64,000 nt of DNA from Quercus robur. Taxonomy: Eukaryota; Streptophyta; Magnoliopsida; Fagales; Fagaceae. The stretch covers positions 50,592,354-50,656,353 of the forward strand of contig NC_065536.1 in the NCBI RefSeq assembly GCF_932294415.1, in the 5' to 3' direction. A program made the position numbers and the translations under genes. The notes beneath the pieces were generated by a model. It did not search any database. It was not told where the DNA came from and saw only the letters and a list, made by a program, of their open reading frames with translations. Shown here piece by piece: positions 59,956-64,000 of this stretch; position 1 is the first letter of the stretch; each line of letters opens with the position of its first letter.

Positions 59956-60106
59956 TTGATCTATTATGTCCAATTTAAGTTAATCAATTTTTCTATTTTG
60001 AAAGTTATCATGAATTTTGAGTAAAATTTTGTAACGTGACTTTGTGTTAGACTTAGAATCTCATTCCTTACCCCATGCAATTTAAAATATAAACTCTAAT
60101 TCCTGA

Positions 60107-60287
60107 AACAATAATGCTAGTATATCATACATTTTCACACACGATCACAATTGTCCTACGTGGTAAACTGTGAGCGACGAAAAAAAATGGTGAGTTCATG
60201 TGATAGTAACAAACAACCAATTATAATTTGTCACATAAGATAATTATAGCAAAATATGTAAAAGTGCGTGGTAATAGCATTATTGTT
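60107..60287. repeat. Inverted-repeat element with 13-bp perfect ends
   Basis: The left end AACAATAATGCTA (60107-60119) is the exact reverse complement of the right end (60275-60287). The interior contains further imperfect inverted similarity. It is a probable MITE about 400 bp upstream of the flavoprotein gene; target duplication not resolved. Confidence 0.6.
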
Positions 60288-60349
60288 GCTAGGTATTTAC
60301 ATTTTACCCTCCCGATTTGAATGAGTTAACATTCACGTTGGTAGTACTA

Positions 60350-60696
60350 AAAAATTTAGTTTTTACCAACTAAAAAAAGTTATTTTATCTATTTTAAATA
60401 CCTCACTTTACAATACACTCAATATTAAAAGTACTTTTTTTTTTCTTTTTTTTTTAATAGCTTCATTTAAACTACTTTTTTAATCATTTTGTAAACCGTA
60501 TAAATTTTAAATTTTACTAGTAGCACTGTAGCAGTGTTCTGAATGCTAAAATAACATTTTTAACATTTTTGCTATTAATGTGTCTGTCCGTCTCTATCTG
60601 ATTTGAGTGGCGTTGTCAAAGAGGCATAAGGCGACGTCGTTTTGCTGCTACCGCTGCAAAGTTCAAACATTGTTGTTTTTTCCCAGTTACTGTGTC
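60350..60696 (+). promoter_or_regulatory. Upstream region of the flavoprotein gene
   Basis: AT-rich DNA with T-runs at about 60,434-60,455, becoming more GC-rich from about 60,585, where the 5' leader probably begins. No TATA box could be assigned with confidence. Confidence 0.35.
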
Positions 60697-63600
60697 ATGA
60701 TGAGGGTTTTGGGGTTTATCAACAACAGCTTCAATGGCCTCCAAAAACACCAAGGTATTGCCAAAATCAAATTCAAAGCAAACCCACTTGGGTTCAATCA
60801 ATTTCGAAGCAGAGGCTTATCAGACTCCAAGTTTTTCAATGGCAATGATACGGTGCTTCCGGTTCTTATCGTTGGTGCTGGACCAGTCGGTCTCGTTCTC
60901 TCTATACTTCTCACCAAACTGGGTATGCCTCTCTGACCCATTATGTTCTTTTTCATGTTCTTTCTCTTGGTGACTTGTTTGGTTGCCCAGAAAGTGTGGG
61001 AAGTGAAAACGAAATCTGGGTTCTTGCTTTTATTCAATGTTTTGTTAGTTTTAAATTTCACTTATTGTTTTCTGTAAAGATAAAAGATTGTGTTTTTTTT
61101 TTTTGGTGGGGTAGTAATAAAATGTGAATAATGAGAGTGTAAAGCTTGCTGGCAATATTGGTGCTTTTACTGTGTGTTAGTTCTATGTGTTATTGGAAAA
61201 TGAATACTTTTTTTCTTTTTTTTGTGTGTGTGGAGTGTTGTGCTGGTATTGCATTTGAGTTGGGGTGTGTTAGAGTGTGGAAAAGGTGAAGCATCGTTTT
61301 CAATTTTTCAATTTTGGACTTTCTTGTAAGAGATTATTAGTATTATCCTTTTTTTTTTTTTTTACCGTGAATTGCCATTCATTGAAATATTTTTTGGATT
61401 TCCCTTGCACTTTGATGTGAGAGATGCATTTTAATTATATGCAAAAATTTTATGGTCTTTTTAGGTGTCAAATGTGCAGTTTTGGAGAAAGGCAAGAGTT
61501 TTTCTAAACATCCACAGGCACACTTCATCAACAATCGAACAATGGAGGTTGATTATCATATATGAAAGATAAAATTCATTTGGGCTGGTTAAAAATATGC
61601 TCTAAAAAAATTCTTTTGTTTGCTAAGCAGTCACTTTACGGGTTCCAATTTCATTAGAAATGTTTTGATTTACTTATCAGGTGTTTCGAAAGATAGACGG
61701 GCTGGCAGAAGAGATCCAGAGGTCTCAACCTCCTGTAGAACTATGGCGAAAGTTTATATATTGTACTTCGCTCTCTGGTTCTATTCTTGGTTCAGTGGAC
61801 CATATGCAACCTCAAGGTGTGATTGATCTCTTCAGTATTTCAATATTGCCACTCGTAAGGCAATTTTCTTATGTTTAATTATTGCATGACAATCAGTCTT
61901 CCTTGTAGATCTGTAGAGATTAAATAATGGGATGTGCTTATTTTTATATGTGAACTGTGAAGTTGTGGCCTTCGAAAGATTAAGCATGACCTGATTCTCT
62001 TGTTTCTTGGAACCAGATTTTGAGAAAATTGTGAGTCCTATCTCTGTTGCGCACTTCTCACAGTACAAGTTAACTGCATCTCTACTTAAGCAGCTAGAAG
62101 ATCTTAGTTTCCATATTCATACATCAGAAGCCTTTGAAGGCCTTAATTGTAGGCCCCTCAAGGGACAGGAAATTTTAATGGGGCATGAGTGTGTATCCAT
62201 TGATGCCACTGGTCAATGTGTTGATGTCACCGTTGCTTTCCTCAAGGAAGGGAAGTACATGGAGAAGAATATTCAGTGTAATATCCTTGTTGGTGCTGAT
62301 GGTGCAGGAAGTACCATACGAAAGCTTGTAGGAATAGATTTGAGAGGTGAGAAAGACATGCAAAAGCTTGTCAGTGTTCATTTTCTGAGCAGAGACCTTG
62401 GACAATACTTGATAAATGAGAGACCTGGTATGCTATTTTTTATCTTCAATACTGAAGCCATTGGGGTCCTTGTTGCTCATGATCTCAAGCAAGGGGAATT
62501 TGTATTACAGGTATTGCAATATTAGATAACGACACTATTTTAATTTGCACCATTTTCAGAAATTTTAAATTACTGGCTGCTCATTATCTTACAGATGCCA
62601 TTCTATCCACCTCAGCAAAACATTGAAGATTTCAGCCCTGAGGTACTTCTGTTCACTACAAATAAATAAATAAATATACATATTTAAAAAAAAAAAAAAT
62701 GAAACAAGATAAGTCTATTCTTAACATTGTCAGTGTCCTAACTTGTCTTCTCAAAGATAAAGGACAATTCCTATTTAGTTTGAGAAAGTGAAGCTATTAG
62801 TTACACTCCTGATACTTTACATGTGATGAACATGCTGAGCATTTGTGAGGCATAGTTATGAAATTTATTGTAAGTTTTTCTGTGAAGGATTCAACTTTTT
62901 GTAGATATGCAAGAAGTTGATATTCAAATTGGTCGGTCGAGAGCTTTCAAACATAGATGTGATCGATATAAAGCCATGGGTGATGCATGCGGAAGTTGCT
63001 GAGAAGTTTGTATGCAATGACAATCGAATAATACTAGCTGGTGATGCTGCTCATCGGTTCCCTCCAGCTGGTGGTTTTGGTAAGTAGCCCTCTTTTTGTG
63101 TCAACAGTGCAATTCCTCTAGTCTATTGATGAATTTTTTTCCCCAGAAGTTCGTAGCAACATTGTGACTTATAAACATCAAAGTTACACAGAAAAAATCA
63201 TGAATCCTTAGGTGTGGGATTTTATTTATTTATTTATTTTTATGCAATAAAATTGTTGGGAAGAACCTGTTGTAACACTTTGTGATGTGTGCCTCTCTAA
63301 GGATGCTCAAGTTGCTAGCTTTAAGCTTTTGTTTTGGTGGACGTGGACTCTAGTAATGCATTGTAATGTGATTTGTGTTATGTATGGTGTTAACACATGA
63401 GGGAAAGGCTGTGTGTCATGAAGCTACCATATTGATATGTTTACACTTTACAGCTTATTTGAGGTTGTATTTGAATTTGACACAAAATATTTTGGGGTTA
63501 GGATGTAGGATTTAGTGACATCAATAGAATACTCTTGTTTTTGAAATGAATGAAGGAACTTTTTGTAGTGTACAAAAATATTTAAAACATTCATGCGTGT

Positions 63601-64000
63601 GGAGGTCAACAACCATTTATAGCACACAAATGCTAATAATTCGAAGTTTTCTATATGCTGTGCAACTGATGGTTAACTGAGTCATTACGTTTCCATGCCT
63701 TCTCGTAATCAGAAGTCATAGAAAGTAACAAGTATCAGAGTTAAATACATATAGACATGGTATTGGATTGGATCTTGCACTGTACTGAAACCAGATGGCC
63801 TTTTAGGTAGGACTCAAGAAAAGGGTCCACGTCCTGCTTGATGATACTACTTGTGGCAAGGGGAGGACTATTCCTAGTTATTTTGGTTAATACCGAAGAA
63901 AAATAATCAGTTGAACAATTTTACATGACTTATGCAGGAATGAATACTGGCATTCAAGATGCTCATAATCTTGCTTGGAAAATAGCTTCTGTTGTAAAGG
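60697..64000 (+). CDS. FAD-dependent class A monooxygenase-like protein, 3'-partial
   Basis: Seven exons are in the window: join(60697..60922, 61465..61547, 61681..61816, 62017..62510, 62595..62642, 62905..63079, 63938..>64000); all junctions are GT-AG and keep the frame. The first ATG of a pair (MMRVLGF) was chosen; the N terminus before residue 50 is basic and lacks acidic residues, suggesting organelle targeting. The three class A flavoprotein fingerprints are intact: the dinucleotide fold VLIVGAGPVGLVLS, the DG motif VGADGAGSTIRKL, and GDAAHRFPPAGGFGMNTG, which contacts the FAD phosphates, followed by DAHNLAWK. This resembles phenol/aromatic hydroxylases of bacteria and the Arabidopsis oxidoreductase whose mutants are embryo-defective (EMB2421). 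The substrate is unknown. The C terminus lies beyond the right edge. Confidence 0.92.

Noticed and set aside
60607..60696. Longer N terminus for the flavoprotein from a GTG at 60,607
   Set aside because: Plant genes start at ATG; the first in-frame ATG is 60,697.

Overview
The window is nuclear DNA of a flowering plant, most likely a woody eudicot. The host genes have GT-AG introns, the intergenic DNA is very AT-rich with long A/T runs, and the mobile elements are typical of plants: a Tat-type Ty3/gypsy element, an L1-type LINE, MITEs, a hAT derivative, a tRNA-type SINE and solo LTRs. The species cannot be fixed from the sequence alone.

Layout. (1) 1 to about 9,070: most of one Ty3/gypsy element of the Tat lineage lying on the minus strand, cut off by the left window edge. 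From right to left it has a 5' LTR, a primer-binding site, one uninterrupted 1,743-codon gag-pol frame, a tandem array of hairpin-forming repeats, and an antisense (plus-strand) spliced gene whose 5' end is outside the window. (2) About 9,070-14,170: AT-rich intergenic DNA with a Mutator-type MITE carrying a 9-bp target duplication. (3) 14,174-17,778 (+): a complete four-exon gene for a seven-helix DUF3537 membrane protein. (4) 17,779-22,699: intergenic, with a Stowaway MITE. (5) 22,700-26,008 (-): a complete six-exon gene for a CDKG/PITSLRE-type cyclin-dependent kinase, convergent with the DUF3537 gene. (6) About 27,100-45,950: a gene-free block that is a diverged tandem duplication of a roughly 4-kb segment. 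Each copy has been hit independently by different transposons, and the other copy preserves many of the empty sites. (7) 47,535-49,030 (+): remnants of a LURP-one-related gene, partly inside an intron of (8) 48,568-50,621 (-), a complete three-exon remorin gene. (9) 50,622-60,690: intergenic, with MITEs, a third solo LTR in a nested repeat, and a SINE. (10) 60,697 to the right edge (+): seven exons of a class A flavin monooxygenase-like gene that continues past the window.

The four host genes (DUF3537 membrane protein, CDKG kinase, remorin, flavoprotein) do not form a pathway; they are ordinary scattered plant genes separated by transposon-rich DNA. The most unusual part is the left-hand retroelement. 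A spliced antisense gene and gag-pol point toward each other, and an array of hairpins with compensating stem changes lies between their 3' ends. All exon junctions given here were worked out by hand from GT/AG signals and reading-frame continuity.
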